A stretch of DNA of 64,000 bases, taken from contig JACKDP010000011.1 in the NCBI GenBank assembly GCA_020633435.1, positions 124,001-188,000 of the forward strand, given 5' to 3'. How positions within the stretch are numbered: position 1 is the first letter of the stretch; each line of letters starts with the position of its first letter. Shown one piece after another: positions 8,835-16,866 of the stretch. Under the pieces are notes generated by a model that did no database searches, was not told the DNA's origin, and saw only the letters and a program-made list of their open reading frames with translations. The stretch is from Myxococcales bacterium (GTDB lineage Bacteria; Myxococcota_A; Bradymonadia; UBA7976; UBA1532). The translations under genes were made by a program, and so were the position numbers.

Positions 8835-10496
8835 TTGAGGGCACTCGCGATGGGCCTCGTGCTGGGTCTGGGCTGCCAGAGCCAGGTGGCGGACGACGAA
8901 CGCTTCGCCTGCGACGTCGACGGCGACTGCCGCTCGGGCTGGGTGTGCGTCGAGCACATCTGCCAGGCCGGGCCGGGCCCCGACGCCCTGCCGGGCGACG
9001 CGCGCCCGGCCGACAGCGGCCGGGCGGCGCGGGCGGCGGCGGGCCTGACGTCGGCCTGGACCAGGGCCCCGGCGGCCAGGGCGGCGGCGGCGGTCAGGGG
9101 CGGCGGCGGCGGTCAGGGCGGCGGCGGTCAGGGCGGCATGGGCGGCCAGGGCGGCGGCGTCGACATGGGCCCCGGCGGCGCGGGGGGCGTGGGCGGCGGC
9201 GGCGGCCAGGGTGGCGGCGTCGAGGGCGACGCGGACGGCGACGGCGTGCCCGACGTCATCGACAACTGCAAGAGCGAGCCCAACCCCGACCAGCAGGACA
9301 AGGACCAGGACGGCGTCGGCGACCACTGCGAGACCTGCGACGACGACAGCCAGTGCGTCGTGCAGACCTACCGCTGCGAGGCCGCGCGCACCTGTGGCTC
9401 GGCGAAGTGGGGCCGCTTCGAGCGGGGCGTGTGCCTCGCCGGGACGTGCGGCGACTTCGAGGAGACGGGCTCAAGCCTCTCCTTCTGTGATCGCGACGAG
9501 ATCTGCGAGCTGCAGGACGGCCAGACCGTCTGCCTGCTCGATCCCCAGTGCGCCCCGCCCGTGCAGTGCACCCCCCAGACGGAGGGCGCCGTCTGCGGGG
9601 TGCCGGCCTCCCCGGCGCGCTGCCTGTCGGGGGCGTGCCAGCTCTGGATCTGCGACGACGTGGGCTGCGACGAGAACGGCCCCCGGCTGGGGCGGCCGCG
9701 GACGCCCGAGGAGCCGCCGCCCCTCGAGCTGGTGCAGCCGGACATCATCCGCGAGACCCGGACGGGCATCCTGTGGTCGACCCAGACCGCCGCCGTCCCG
9801 GATCTCGATCAGGCCCACCGCTACTGCATGGGCCGCGGGGAGGAGCTGGGCGGCCAGTGGCGCCTGCCGACGTGGTACGAGCTGCACACCGTCGCCCGCC
9901 GCAACCAGGCGGCGGCCGACGCCCTCGATGCGGTGGGCTGGCCGTTCTTCAACGACCGCCTGTTCATCTCGCGCACCCGCGTCGACGAGGGCCACGTCAT
10001 GGGCGTCCGCCTGGGCGTGGGCAGCGGCGAGGCCATCCCCGTCGTGACCCCCGACGCCAACTACCTGGCCATCTGCGTCAGCGGCCCCGCCCACGTCGAG
10101 GACCTCGCGGAGCGGCAGCAGGCGTTCGATGTGCCCGCCGCGGACGGGCTCGTCGACCCGTGGACGGAGCTGGGCTGGGACGCCCCGTTCGAGGCCGGCC
10201 TCTCCCAGCGGGTCGCTGCCACCGACTGCGCCCTCAACGACGCCGAGCTGCCGGGCGTGCAGGAGGTCATCACGCTGCTCACCTTCCACGTCGCCGATCC
10301 GCCCGGCCCCGGCTTCTGGCCGGCCTGGGACGGCCTGGCCTACGGCCGCAGCGGCCTGCTGGTCTGGACGTCGGAGCCCATCGAGTCGGTGGGGGGCAAC
10401 AACGTCGGCTGGGCCGTCGACCTGGGCACCGGCGCGGTGATCCAGCAGGGCGTCGGCGCCCCGGCGGGCTACATCTGCGTCCATCGACCGAGGTAA
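8835..10496 (+). CDS. TSP3-repeat, DUF1566-type surface lipoprotein (copy 1)
   Basis: 553 aa with a TTG start after a strong GGGGAGGGG site. The lipoprotein signal is LVLGLGCQS. Then comes a Cys-rich stretch, a Gly/Gln linker, a TSP3-type calcium repeat (DADGDGVPDVIDNC, DQDGVGDHCE) and further paired Cys. The C-terminal half is DUF1566/Lcl-like, with TGILWSTQ, WRLPTWYEL and a second copy beginning VDPWTELGW. Residues of about 60-90 (GRAARAAAGLTSAW) do not fit the Gly-rich linker. The same bases one frame over read GGAGGGGPDVGLDQGPGGQ, so two compensating indels are likely at about 9015 and 9100. The next gene, 5 bp downstream, is a paralogue. Role unknown; probably surface-exposed. Confidence 0.75.
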   Translation: MRALAMGLVLGLGCQSQVADDERFACDVDGDCRSGWVCVEHICQAGPGPDALPGDARPADSGRAARAAAGLTSAWTRAPAARAAAAVRGGGGGQGGGGQGGMGGQGGGVDMGPGGAGGVGGGGGQGGGVEGDADGDGVPDVIDNCKSEPNPDQQDKDQDGVGDHCETCDDDSQCVVQTYRCEAARTCGSAKWGRFERGVCLAGTCGDFEETGSSLSFCDRDEICELQDGQTVCLLDPQCAPPVQCTPQTEGAVCGVPASPARCLSGACQLWICDDVGCDENGPRLGRPRTPEEPPPLELVQPDIIRETRTGILWSTQTAAVPDLDQAHRYCMGRGEELGGQWRLPTWYELHTVARRNQAAADALDAVGWPFFNDRLFISRTRVDEGHVMGVRLGVGSGEAIPVVTPDANYLAICVSGPAHVEDLAERQQAFDVPAADGLVDPWTELGWDAPFEAGLSQRVAATDCALNDAELPGVQEVITLLTFHVADPPGPGFWPAWDGLAYGRSGLLVWTSEPIESVGGNNVGWAVDLGTGAVIQQGVGAPAGYICVHRPR

Positions 10497-10500
10497 CCCC

Positions 10501-12264
10501 TTGAGAGCGAACATCTTTTCGGTGATGGCCTGTGTGCTCGCCCTCTTCGGCTGCCAGAGCGACGTGGCCGACGAGGTGCGCTTCGCGTGCACCGGGGACC
10601 GCCAGTGCGCGGCGGGGAGCTGGTGCGAGGAGGGGATCTGCACGCCGGGCACCCGCCCGGACGCGGGGCCCCGCCTGGACGCCGGCCCGGGCGGCGCGGG
10701 CGGCGACGCCGGGGGCGCGGGTGGCGTCGGCGGTGACGCTGGCGCAGGCGGCGTCGGCGGGGACGCCGGCGCGGGCGGTGTGGGTGGGGACGCTGGCGCC
10801 GGTGGCGTCGGCGGGGACGCCGGCGCGGGCGGCGTCGGCGGCGGCGATCCGGTCGACACCGACGCGGACGGCGTCCCCGATGGCGTCGACAACTGCCCCG
10901 AGCGCACCAACCCCGATCAGCGCGACGCGGACGGCGATGGCGTGGGCGACGCCTGCGATCCCTGCCCCGGCGAGCCCGGCATCGACTCCTGCTACATGCC
11001 GTGCGCCGAGGCCGAGGAGGGCGCCGGCTGCCTGCTCATCGACTCCTGGAACTGCCCCATCGAGTGCGGCCGGCTCGTCGAGAAGCGCTTCCGCTGGGGC
11101 GAGTGCCATGGCGGCCTGTGCGAGCAGTCCGATCCCAACGTCTACTCCGAGCGCTTCCTGTGTGGCGACGCCCAGGTCTGCGAGCCCCGTGGCCCGGCCA
11201 GCGGCGGTCGCTGCGTGGGGGTCGAGTGGGAGGAGACGGTGGCCCGCTGCGGCGCCGATCCCTGCCTCGGCCGCTTCGACGGGGTGGCCTGTGACGCCGG
11301 CGGTCCGTCGGCCCGCTGCGTGGCGGAGCGCTGCTGCCCGTGGACCAGCGTCGACGTGGCGTGCAACGAGCAGGGGCCGCGCTTCCGGCTGCCCAACCCG
11401 AACACCCCGGTGGCCCAGCGCTTCCTGCGGCGGGGCGACGAGCTCTTCGACAGCGCCACCGGCATCGTCTGGCTCCTCCCGTCGGCCATCGTGGCGAGCC
11501 CGCAGCGAGCCCACACGGTCTGCGAGGACGCCGGCACCCGGCTGCCCACGGTCTTCGAGCTGCAGACCATCGCCCTGCGCGGGCCCATCCGCGTCGACCT
11601 GGCTGCCCTCGCGCCCGAGCTGGTGGACGCCGACGCCAGCCTCCTGCTGAGCCGCACGATGCACCGCTCCCCCGACGGCCTGCGCGTCGCGCCGCTCGGC
11701 GTCGACGTGGGGCGCGGCGGCGGTCAGGCCCTGCTCGATCCCCGCAACCCCGAGGTGCCCGTGCACTTCGTGTGCGTGCGCGCCGATCTGTCCGCCGAGG
11801 ATCCCCAGGACCGCCGGCGTGTCCTGCAGGAGTCGCCCAACGACAACGGCGACATCGTGGATCCCTGGACCGGGGTGACCTGGGTCGATGGCACCGAGAG
11901 CGGCCAGCGCGATCTGGCCAGCGCGGCCACCTGCACCCCCATCCGCGACAATCCGCCCGTCGGGGTCCGGCCCCCCACCCTGCTGGAGAGCCTGTCCACC
12001 TGGCAGAACAACCCGCGGGGCACGTCGGTGGAGGACGTGGTCCCCGGCAACGAGCGCCTGGACTGGCTGATGCTGGTCAACCGCGGGCAGGGCGTGCGCA
12101 GCGGCGCCGACTTCCTCGATCCGCCGCCCGTGTTCTATGGCGTCGAGCCGGCGCCCGGCGTCGAAGACAGCGCGTGGCTCATCAACTTCATCGAGGGCAC
12201 GACCGCCGTCATCCCGGCCAGCTCCCCGGCGCTGCTCGGCCGTCTGCGCTGCGTGCGGGAGTAA
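10501..12264 (+). CDS. TSP3-repeat, DUF1566-type surface lipoprotein (copy 2)
   Basis: 587 aa, also starting at TTG with a close match to copy 1 (ALFGCQSDVADEVRFAC against GLGCQSQVADDERFAC). The lipobox is LFGC. A linker of GGVGGDAGA-like repeats (about residues 60-118) is followed by a TSP3 repeat (DTDADGVPDGVDNC, DADGDGVGDACDPC). Next is a Cys-rich middle and two DUF1566-like halves (SATGIVWLLPS ... GTRLPTVFELQTIA; IVDPWTGVTWVDG). Tandem duplication with copy 1 is likely, with both products exported and lipid-anchored. Only 5 bp separate the two genes, so they should be co-expressed. The ligand is unknown. Confidence 0.8.
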   Translation: MRANIFSVMACVLALFGCQSDVADEVRFACTGDRQCAAGSWCEEGICTPGTRPDAGPRLDAGPGGAGGDAGGAGGVGGDAGAGGVGGDAGAGGVGGDAGAGGVGGDAGAGGVGGGDPVDTDADGVPDGVDNCPERTNPDQRDADGDGVGDACDPCPGEPGIDSCYMPCAEAEEGAGCLLIDSWNCPIECGRLVEKRFRWGECHGGLCEQSDPNVYSERFLCGDAQVCEPRGPASGGRCVGVEWEETVARCGADPCLGRFDGVACDAGGPSARCVAERCCPWTSVDVACNEQGPRFRLPNPNTPVAQRFLRRGDELFDSATGIVWLLPSAIVASPQRAHTVCEDAGTRLPTVFELQTIALRGPIRVDLAALAPELVDADASLLLSRTMHRSPDGLRVAPLGVDVGRGGGQALLDPRNPEVPVHFVCVRADLSAEDPQDRRRVLQESPNDNGDIVDPWTGVTWVDGTESGQRDLASAATCTPIRDNPPVGVRPPTLLESLSTWQNNPRGTSVEDVVPGNERLDWLMLVNRGQGVRSGADFLDPPPVFYGVEPAPGVEDSAWLINFIEGTTAVIPASSPALLGRLRCVRE

Positions 12265-12372
12265 CGCCGCCCATCGGTGCGTGGGTCGGCATGTCCGGGG
12301 GCGCGAAGCGGTTGCGCTCGCCGGGGCATCGGTGAAAGAACCTCCCCTCGACGTGGCGAAAGGACGAAGCTC

Positions 12373-12978
12373 TTGGAGTGGTTGACGGGCTACCTGGACC
12401 AGTTCACCTACATCGGTGTCGCGGTGTCGCTCTTCGCCGCGGGCCTCGGCTTTCCCATCCCGGAAGACATCCCGCTCATCTTCGGCGGGGCCATGGCGGG
12501 GGCGGGAAAGATCAATGTCTACGTCCACTTCGTCATCAGCATCGTCTTCATCCTGATCGGCGACACCTGCCTGTACTACATCGGCCGGCGCATCGGCTCG
12601 GCCTCGGAGGGCAAGGGGCGGCTGGCCCGGCTGCTGACGCCGGAGCGCCGCGCCAAGGCCACCGGGTGGTTTGACCGCTACGGGAGCTGGGCCGTGTTCT
12701 TCGGCCGCTTCGTGGCGGGCATCCGCGCCGCGGTCTACCTGACGGCCGGCACCGTCCGCTTCCCCGTGGCGCGATTCGTCGTGCTCGACTTCCTCGCGGC
12801 GATGGTCTCGGTGCCGGTCTGGATCTGGCTGGGCTGGAAGTTCGGCGAGAACTGGGAGGCCGTCGTCGAGACGATCAAGGGCGCGCAGATCTGGGTGCTG
12901 GGGGGCGTGGGCTTCATCGCCCTGGCCCTCGTGGTCTACTTCAAGTGGTGGCGCAAGCGCAGGCCCGCCAGCTCGTGA
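12373..12978 (+). CDS. DedA-family (SNARE-associated) membrane protein
   Basis: About 201 aa from a TTG start with AGGA eight bases upstream. Earlier in-frame starts lack such a site and would add a non-conserved Arg-rich head. DedA hallmarks are present: FPIPEDIPLIFGGAMAG in the first re-entrant/helix region, GDTCLYYIGRRIG, then FFGRFVAGIRAAVYLTAGTVRFPVARF, with the conserved Gly-Arg-Phe and Gly-Ile-Arg, and two C-terminal helices ending in a KWWRKRR cytoplasmic tail. DedA proteins are undecaprenyl-phosphate or phospholipid flippase-like transporters linked to envelope homeostasis. The stop overlaps the next gene's GTG in a GTGA motif. Confidence 0.88.
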   Translation: MEWLTGYLDQFTYIGVAVSLFAAGLGFPIPEDIPLIFGGAMAGAGKINVYVHFVISIVFILIGDTCLYYIGRRIGSASEGKGRLARLLTPERRAKATGWFDRYGSWAVFFGRFVAGIRAAVYLTAGTVRFPVARFVVLDFLAAMVSVPVWIWLGWKFGENWEAVVETIKGAQIWVLGGVGFIALALVVYFKWWRKRRPASS

Positions 12979-14255
12979 GGGTCGCCCTGCTCGCGCCGCT
13001 GCTGCTCGCGGGCTGCCTCGCCCGCGGCCCGGCCGAGCCGTGCCCCGCGATCCTCTGCCCCGAGCCCCCCGCCGCCGAGTGCAGCGCCGAGGGCGCCGAC
13101 TTCGTCTACCGCCAGCGCATCGAGCCCCTGCTCACCGACGAGCACCCGGCCAGCTGCGGCACCTGCCACCTGCAGGGCATCGACCTGGCCGGCTTCGTGC
13201 GGGCGACCCCCTGCGCGTCCATGGCCTGCCTCGTGGACAAGGGCCTCGTCGACCTGGATCACCCGGGCGAGAGCGACATCCTGCGCCTCATCGACCGGGG
13301 GCGCGGTGGGCCGTCCGCCGAGGCGTCGGCCGCGGAGCGAGCGGGCTTCCTGGCGTGGATCGAGTACAGCGCGCGCTGCCAGCAGGCCGCCTGCGGCGAC
13401 ATCCCCCAGCCCTGCGGCCCGCCAGCCGCGCCGCCGCCGGACGCGGCCCGCCCGGACGCGGCCGACGCGGCCCCCCGCGACGCGGCCCGCCCGGACGCGG
13501 CCCCGCGGGACGCGACCCCCACCGACGCCGCGCCCACCGACGCCGGCCCCAGCGACGCCGGCCCCGCCGACGCTGGCCCCGTCGACGCCTGGGTCTCCCG
13601 CGGGCGCCCCTGCGACGGCCCCTCCCTCACGCTGCGCTTCCAGGCCCGGGTCATGCGCTGGCGCAACCGCTGCAACCACTGCCACGCCGACGACGGCATC
13701 ACCGCCGGCGTGCGCGGCGCCCCCCTCTGGCTGGTGGACGCCCCCGACGTCGACGCCGCCCGCGAGACGTCCCGCCGCGTCACCCAGATGGGCTTCGTCG
13801 ACCACGCCGATCCCACGCAGTCGCTCATCCTGCTCAAGCCGCTGGCCCGGCGGGTGGGCGGCCTGGAGCACGGCGGCGGCGACAAGTTCCCGCGGCTCGA
13901 CGACCCGGCCTACCTCGACTTCCTCGACTGGGCGCAGGCCTGGGCCGCCTGCACCCCGGAGCCGCCACCCCCGCCCGCCGACGCGGGCCTGCCCCACCCG
14001 GACGGGGGCCTGCCGTCCGAGGCCCCGGCGCCGGTGGTCGCGCTGTGTGACTGCCTGCTGGCCCGGTGCCACACCGGCTACCACCAGATCTACGGCGACG
14101 ACGAGGTGGCGGGCCGGCTGGGGTGCCTGCGGCAGGGCAGCCGGCTGGACGCCGAGGCCCTCGCCTGCCGCGCCGCGCGCTGCGAGCAGGTGCCCGAGGC
14201 GGATGACGCGGCGACGTGCGGGCCCGCGCTGGGCGACGTCGCCTGCGGGCCCTGA
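12975..14255 (+). CDS. Lipoprotein with two CXXCH cytochrome-c-type motifs
   Basis: 426 aa from GTG at 12975, which overlaps the dedA-like stop by 4 bp and begins directly at a lipoprotein signal (VALLAPLLLAGC). The first domain contains CGTCH and the second CNHCH, both fitting covalent heme c sites. The spacing to LDLDHPGESDILRLI and ADPTQSLILLKPLA resembles planctomycete/myxobacterial cytochrome-c-like domains, where a Met or a second His is the distal ligand. The domains are joined by an Ala/Pro/Asp-rich repeat linker (about residues 155-205). The C-terminus holds six more Cys and may be a disulfide module. It is probably a periplasmic or outer-membrane electron-transfer lipoprotein. Confidence 0.72.
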   Translation: MRVALLAPLLLAGCLARGPAEPCPAILCPEPPAAECSAEGADFVYRQRIEPLLTDEHPASCGTCHLQGIDLAGFVRATPCASMACLVDKGLVDLDHPGESDILRLIDRGRGGPSAEASAAERAGFLAWIEYSARCQQAACGDIPQPCGPPAAPPPDAARPDAADAAPRDAARPDAAPRDATPTDAAPTDAGPSDAGPADAGPVDAWVSRGRPCDGPSLTLRFQARVMRWRNRCNHCHADDGITAGVRGAPLWLVDAPDVDAARETSRRVTQMGFVDHADPTQSLILLKPLARRVGGLEHGGGDKFPRLDDPAYLDFLDWAQAWAACTPEPPPPPADAGLPHPDGGLPSEAPAPVVALCDCLLARCHTGYHQIYGDDEVAGRLGCLRQGSRLDAEALACRAARCEQVPEADDAATCGPALGDVACGP

Positions 14256-14277
14256 CCCCCGAAAAGACGTTACGGAT

Positions 14278-15186
14278 TCAGGGCTTGCTGCCGCCGGCCG
14301 CCTGGGCGCGCGCCTTCGCCAGCGCGGCCTCGGTGGGGGCGTTGCCCGGGCGCAGGGCCAGGGACTTCTCCAGGGCCGCCACCGCCTCAGCGGCCTGGTT
14401 CAACGCCAGCAGCGCCTGACCCAGGTTGTAGAGGACGGCCGGCTTCGCCTTGTCGGGGGACAGGGCGAGGGCGTGGTAGAGCACGGGCACGGCCACCCAC
14501 TCGCGGTTCTTCATGAGGGCCAGGCCGAGCTCCTGCCAGGCCACCGCGTTGCCCGGCTGGAGGGCCGCGGCGTCGCGCAGGGACGTCGCCGCCTGGCCCG
14601 GATCCGTCGCCAGGCTGGCGAGCCCGGCCTTGCGCAGCGCGGCGTAGTCGCCCGAGGGGGAGCCATCGATGGCCACGCGCTGGGCCTCGGCGTCCTGCGT
14701 GGGCCCGCCCGCCGCGAAGCGCCAGACCTCCTGGATGGTCAGCGAGGGGCAGCACGCCCCGTCGGAGGCCAGCGAGCCGCGCCGGGTGAGGCGCATCAGC
14801 TTGCCGTCGACCTTCACCCCGTCGACGCCGCCGTCCCCGCGATCCCCGCCCGGCAGCTGGCCGATGCGCGCCAGGGCCCCCTGGGCGATGGTGAAGATCT
14901 CCACGGTGTCGAAGTTGCCGGTGCCGCCGCCGTTGTAGACGGTGTGCACCACGGCGTCCTCGACGCCGTCGCCGTTCACGTCCCCGTAGGCCACGCCGAC
15001 CAGGCTCAGCGACTCGCTGAAGCTGTCGTCCTCCTGGGTCTTCGACCACTCCCCGTTGGTGAGCTTGATGGCCTGGTCGCCCTGCTGGAACGTGTGGTTC
15101 TTCCAGTCGATCGCGCGGACGCTGGCGGGGGCCTGGGCGGCGGCGAGGGCCGGCCAGGTGGCGAGGGCGAGGGCGAGGAGCCGCAT
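14278..15186 (-). CDS. Secreted TPR-repeat protein
   Basis: 302 aa from the ATG at 15186, chosen for its AGGAGG site and signal peptide (MRLLALALATWPALAAA). Residues of about 30-160 form a beta-rich region with a VAYGDVNGDGVEDAVVHTVY motif, like the FG-GAP/VCBS calcium loops used to report 'DVNGDG' repeats. The C-terminal ~120 residues contain three TPR-like helices (AVAWQELGLALMKN; AVLYNLGQALLALN; EAVAALEKSLALRPGN). It is convergent with the CXXCH lipoprotein. It is probably a periplasmic scaffold protein; no enzymatic motif is visible. Confidence 0.7.
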   Translation of the reverse strand: MRLLALALATWPALAAAQAPASVRAIDWKNHTFQQGDQAIKLTNGEWSKTQEDDSFSESLSLVGVAYGDVNGDGVEDAVVHTVYNGGGTGNFDTVEIFTIAQGALARIGQLPGGDRGDGGVDGVKVDGKLMRLTRRGSLASDGACCPSLTIQEVWRFAAGGPTQDAEAQRVAIDGSPSGDYAALRKAGLASLATDPGQAATSLRDAAALQPGNAVAWQELGLALMKNREWVAVPVLYHALALSPDKAKPAVLYNLGQALLALNQAAEAVAALEKSLALRPGNAPTEAALAKARAQAAGGSKP

Positions 15187-15295
15187 ACAACCTCCTGAGT
15201 CCATGAGGGATGGACGATGGCAGGCGCACGCCGCCCGCGCCGCCAGGGTGGCGGCAAGCGACGCGCGCGTAAAGCCCCACCGCGGGGGCCGCGCC

Positions 15296-15694
15296 TCAGT
15301 CCTCGTAGTCGGTGATGTGCCGGCGGCCGCCCGCGGCCCGGTTCGCCTGCGCCTGCTCCTGGCGGCTCTGGCAGTCCACGCAGAGCGTCACCCAGGGCAT
15401 CAGCTCCAGGCGCCGCCGCATGATGGGCTCCTCGCATGAGAGGCAGAGCCCGTACTCGTCCGGCTCCTCGTCGATCCGCTCGATGGCCTCCTCGATGAGC
15501 CGGATGGACCCGAGGCGTGCCTTGTTGCGGTTCGAGGCGATCATCTGGTTCATCTCGGCGAGGGGCTGCAGATCCTCGTCCACCTTGTCGGTGGGCGCGT
15601 CGCGCAGCGGCTCCACGGGCGGCGGAGCGTCCATGAGGGCCTCCCGGCGCGCGAGCAGCAGCAGCCGGAAATACTCGAGGTCCTTCTGGTCCAA
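15296..15694 (-). CDS. DksA/TraR-type C4 zinc-finger protein
   Basis: 132 aa. The likely start is TTG at 15694 (LDQKDLEYFRLLLLARREAL), with GGGGAGAG just upstream; further upstream the frame lacks conservation signs. A long helical part follows (VDEDLQPLAEMNQMIASNRN, with a helix to RLIEEAIERIDEEPDEYG). Then comes the zinc-ribbon C-x2-C-x17-C-x2-C (CLSCEEPIMRRRL ... CVDC). This matches the DksA/TraR family, which bind the RNA polymerase secondary channel, often with ppGpp. The coiled-coil-tip acidic residues cannot be verified by eye. A divergent regulator lies about 180 bp away, with a perfect palindrome between the two. Confidence 0.82.
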   Translation of the reverse strand: MDQKDLEYFRLLLLARREALMDAPPPVEPLRDAPTDKVDEDLQPLAEMNQMIASNRNKARLGSIRLIEEAIERIDEEPDEYGLCLSCEEPIMRRRLELMPWVTLCVDCQSRQEQAQANRAAGGRRHITDYED

Positions 15695-15780
15695 AACACT
15701 CTCCCCGGTCGGTGCCGGGGGATTCTGCCCGCTTGCCGCGCCGGAGGGTAGATGAAGAAGGGCCTCCCCGGCCGATTGCC

Positions 15781-15798
15781 GGTGCAGGATCCTGCACC
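15781..15798. promoter_or_regulatory. Perfect 18-bp palindrome in divergent promoter region
   Basis: GGTGCAGGATCCTGCACC reads the same on both strands with no spacer. It lies between the divergent DksA-like gene (start 15694, minus) and the winged-helix gene (start 15877, plus). That is where an operator for a dimeric regulator would be expected, and the adjacent winged-helix protein is the obvious candidate. I found no second copy in the window by eye. Binding is an inference. Confidence 0.5.
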
Positions 15799-15876
15799 CC
15801 CGGCCGCCGTCGTCGCTGCGCACTCCCCTTCGCCGGTCGCCGCCGTCTAGTCTGGGGCATCGCTCTCGGAGGGCCC

Positions 15877-16866
15877 ATGAACGCCACCCACCTGATCGAC
15901 GCGGTGGTCCGCCAGACCACGGTGCTGATCGCCCACCTCGCCACCGCCGCGGGGGTCCGCGCCCCCCTGGCCCACGTCGCCAACCAGGTCTTCCTCGACC
16001 TGGTGGCCGAGCTGCGCAACCAGGGCGTGGGCGGCAAGGTCATCGCCGACATGTTCGGCATGGCCCTGCGCACCTACCACGCCCGCATCCAGCGGCTCTC
16101 GGAGAGCGCCACGGATCGCGGCCGCACGCTCTGGGAGGTGGTGCTCGCCTTCGTGCAGGAGCACCAGGTGGTGGAGCGGACGAAGGTCCTGCACCGGTTC
16201 CGCTACGACGACGAGGCCCTCGTCCGCGGCGTCCTCAACGACCTGGTGGAGAGCGGGATGCTCTTCCGGTCGGGCCGCGGCGAGCGCACGCTCTACCGCG
16301 CCGCCGGCCCCGGCGACCTGGCCGCGGCCGCCGATCCCGTCGACGCCGACGCCGCGTTCGCCCTCGTCGCCGTCAACCGGTACCAGCCCGCGACGGTGGA
16401 GCAGCTCGCCCAGGCCACGCTGCTCGATCCCGAGCGCCTGGCCCGGGCCCTCGCCCACCTGGAGCAGGACGGCCGCGCCCGCCGCGAGCCCCGCGCCGAC
16501 GGCGACGCCTGGCGCTGCGACGAGTGCGTCATCCCCATCGGCTCGCCCGTCGGCTTCGAGGCGGCCGTCTTCGACCACTACCAGGCCATGGTCACGGCCC
16601 TGTGCACCAAGCTGCGCCAGGGCCGCACCCGCTCGGCCCACCGCGACGCCGTGGGGGGCAGCACCTACGGCTTCGACGTCTGGGCCGGGCACCCCCTGGA
16701 GGCCGAGGTCATGGGCCTGCTCGCCGAGCTGCGCGAGCGCCTGTCGAGCCTGCGCGAGCGCGTCGAGGCCTGCCCGGACCGGCCCCCGCCCGGCGGCCCC
16801 ACCCGCACCCTCGTCTACGTCGGCCAGACCGTCCTCGAGGACGAGGAGCTGGAGGCTCGCCCCTGA
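15877..16866 (+). CDS. Winged-helix DNA-binding protein of unknown family
   Basis: About 329 aa from ATG at 15877, preceded by GGAGGG. The first ~75 residues contain a helix-turn-helix-like segment (GVGGKVIADMFGMALRTYHARIQRL). Residues of about 85-150 look like a winged helix (TLWEVVLAFVQEHQVVERTKVL, then VRGVLNDLVESGMLFRSGRGERTLYRA), and a second one follows (QPATVEQLAQATLLDPERLARAL). The C-terminal part has a CDEC pair (about residue 212) and a helical tail. There is no signal peptide, so it is cytoplasmic. It is probably a transcriptional regulator, divergent from the DksA-like gene. The next gene's ATG overlaps its TGA by one base, so it may control the VWA lipoprotein downstream. Confidence 0.6.
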   Translation: MNATHLIDAVVRQTTVLIAHLATAAGVRAPLAHVANQVFLDLVAELRNQGVGGKVIADMFGMALRTYHARIQRLSESATDRGRTLWEVVLAFVQEHQVVERTKVLHRFRYDDEALVRGVLNDLVESGMLFRSGRGERTLYRAAGPGDLAAAADPVDADAAFALVAVNRYQPATVEQLAQATLLDPERLARALAHLEQDGRARREPRADGDAWRCDECVIPIGSPVGFEAAVFDHYQAMVTALCTKLRQGRTRSAHRDAVGGSTYGFDVWAGHPLEAEVMGLLAELRERLSSLRERVEACPDRPPPGGPTRTLVYVGQTVLEDEELEARP

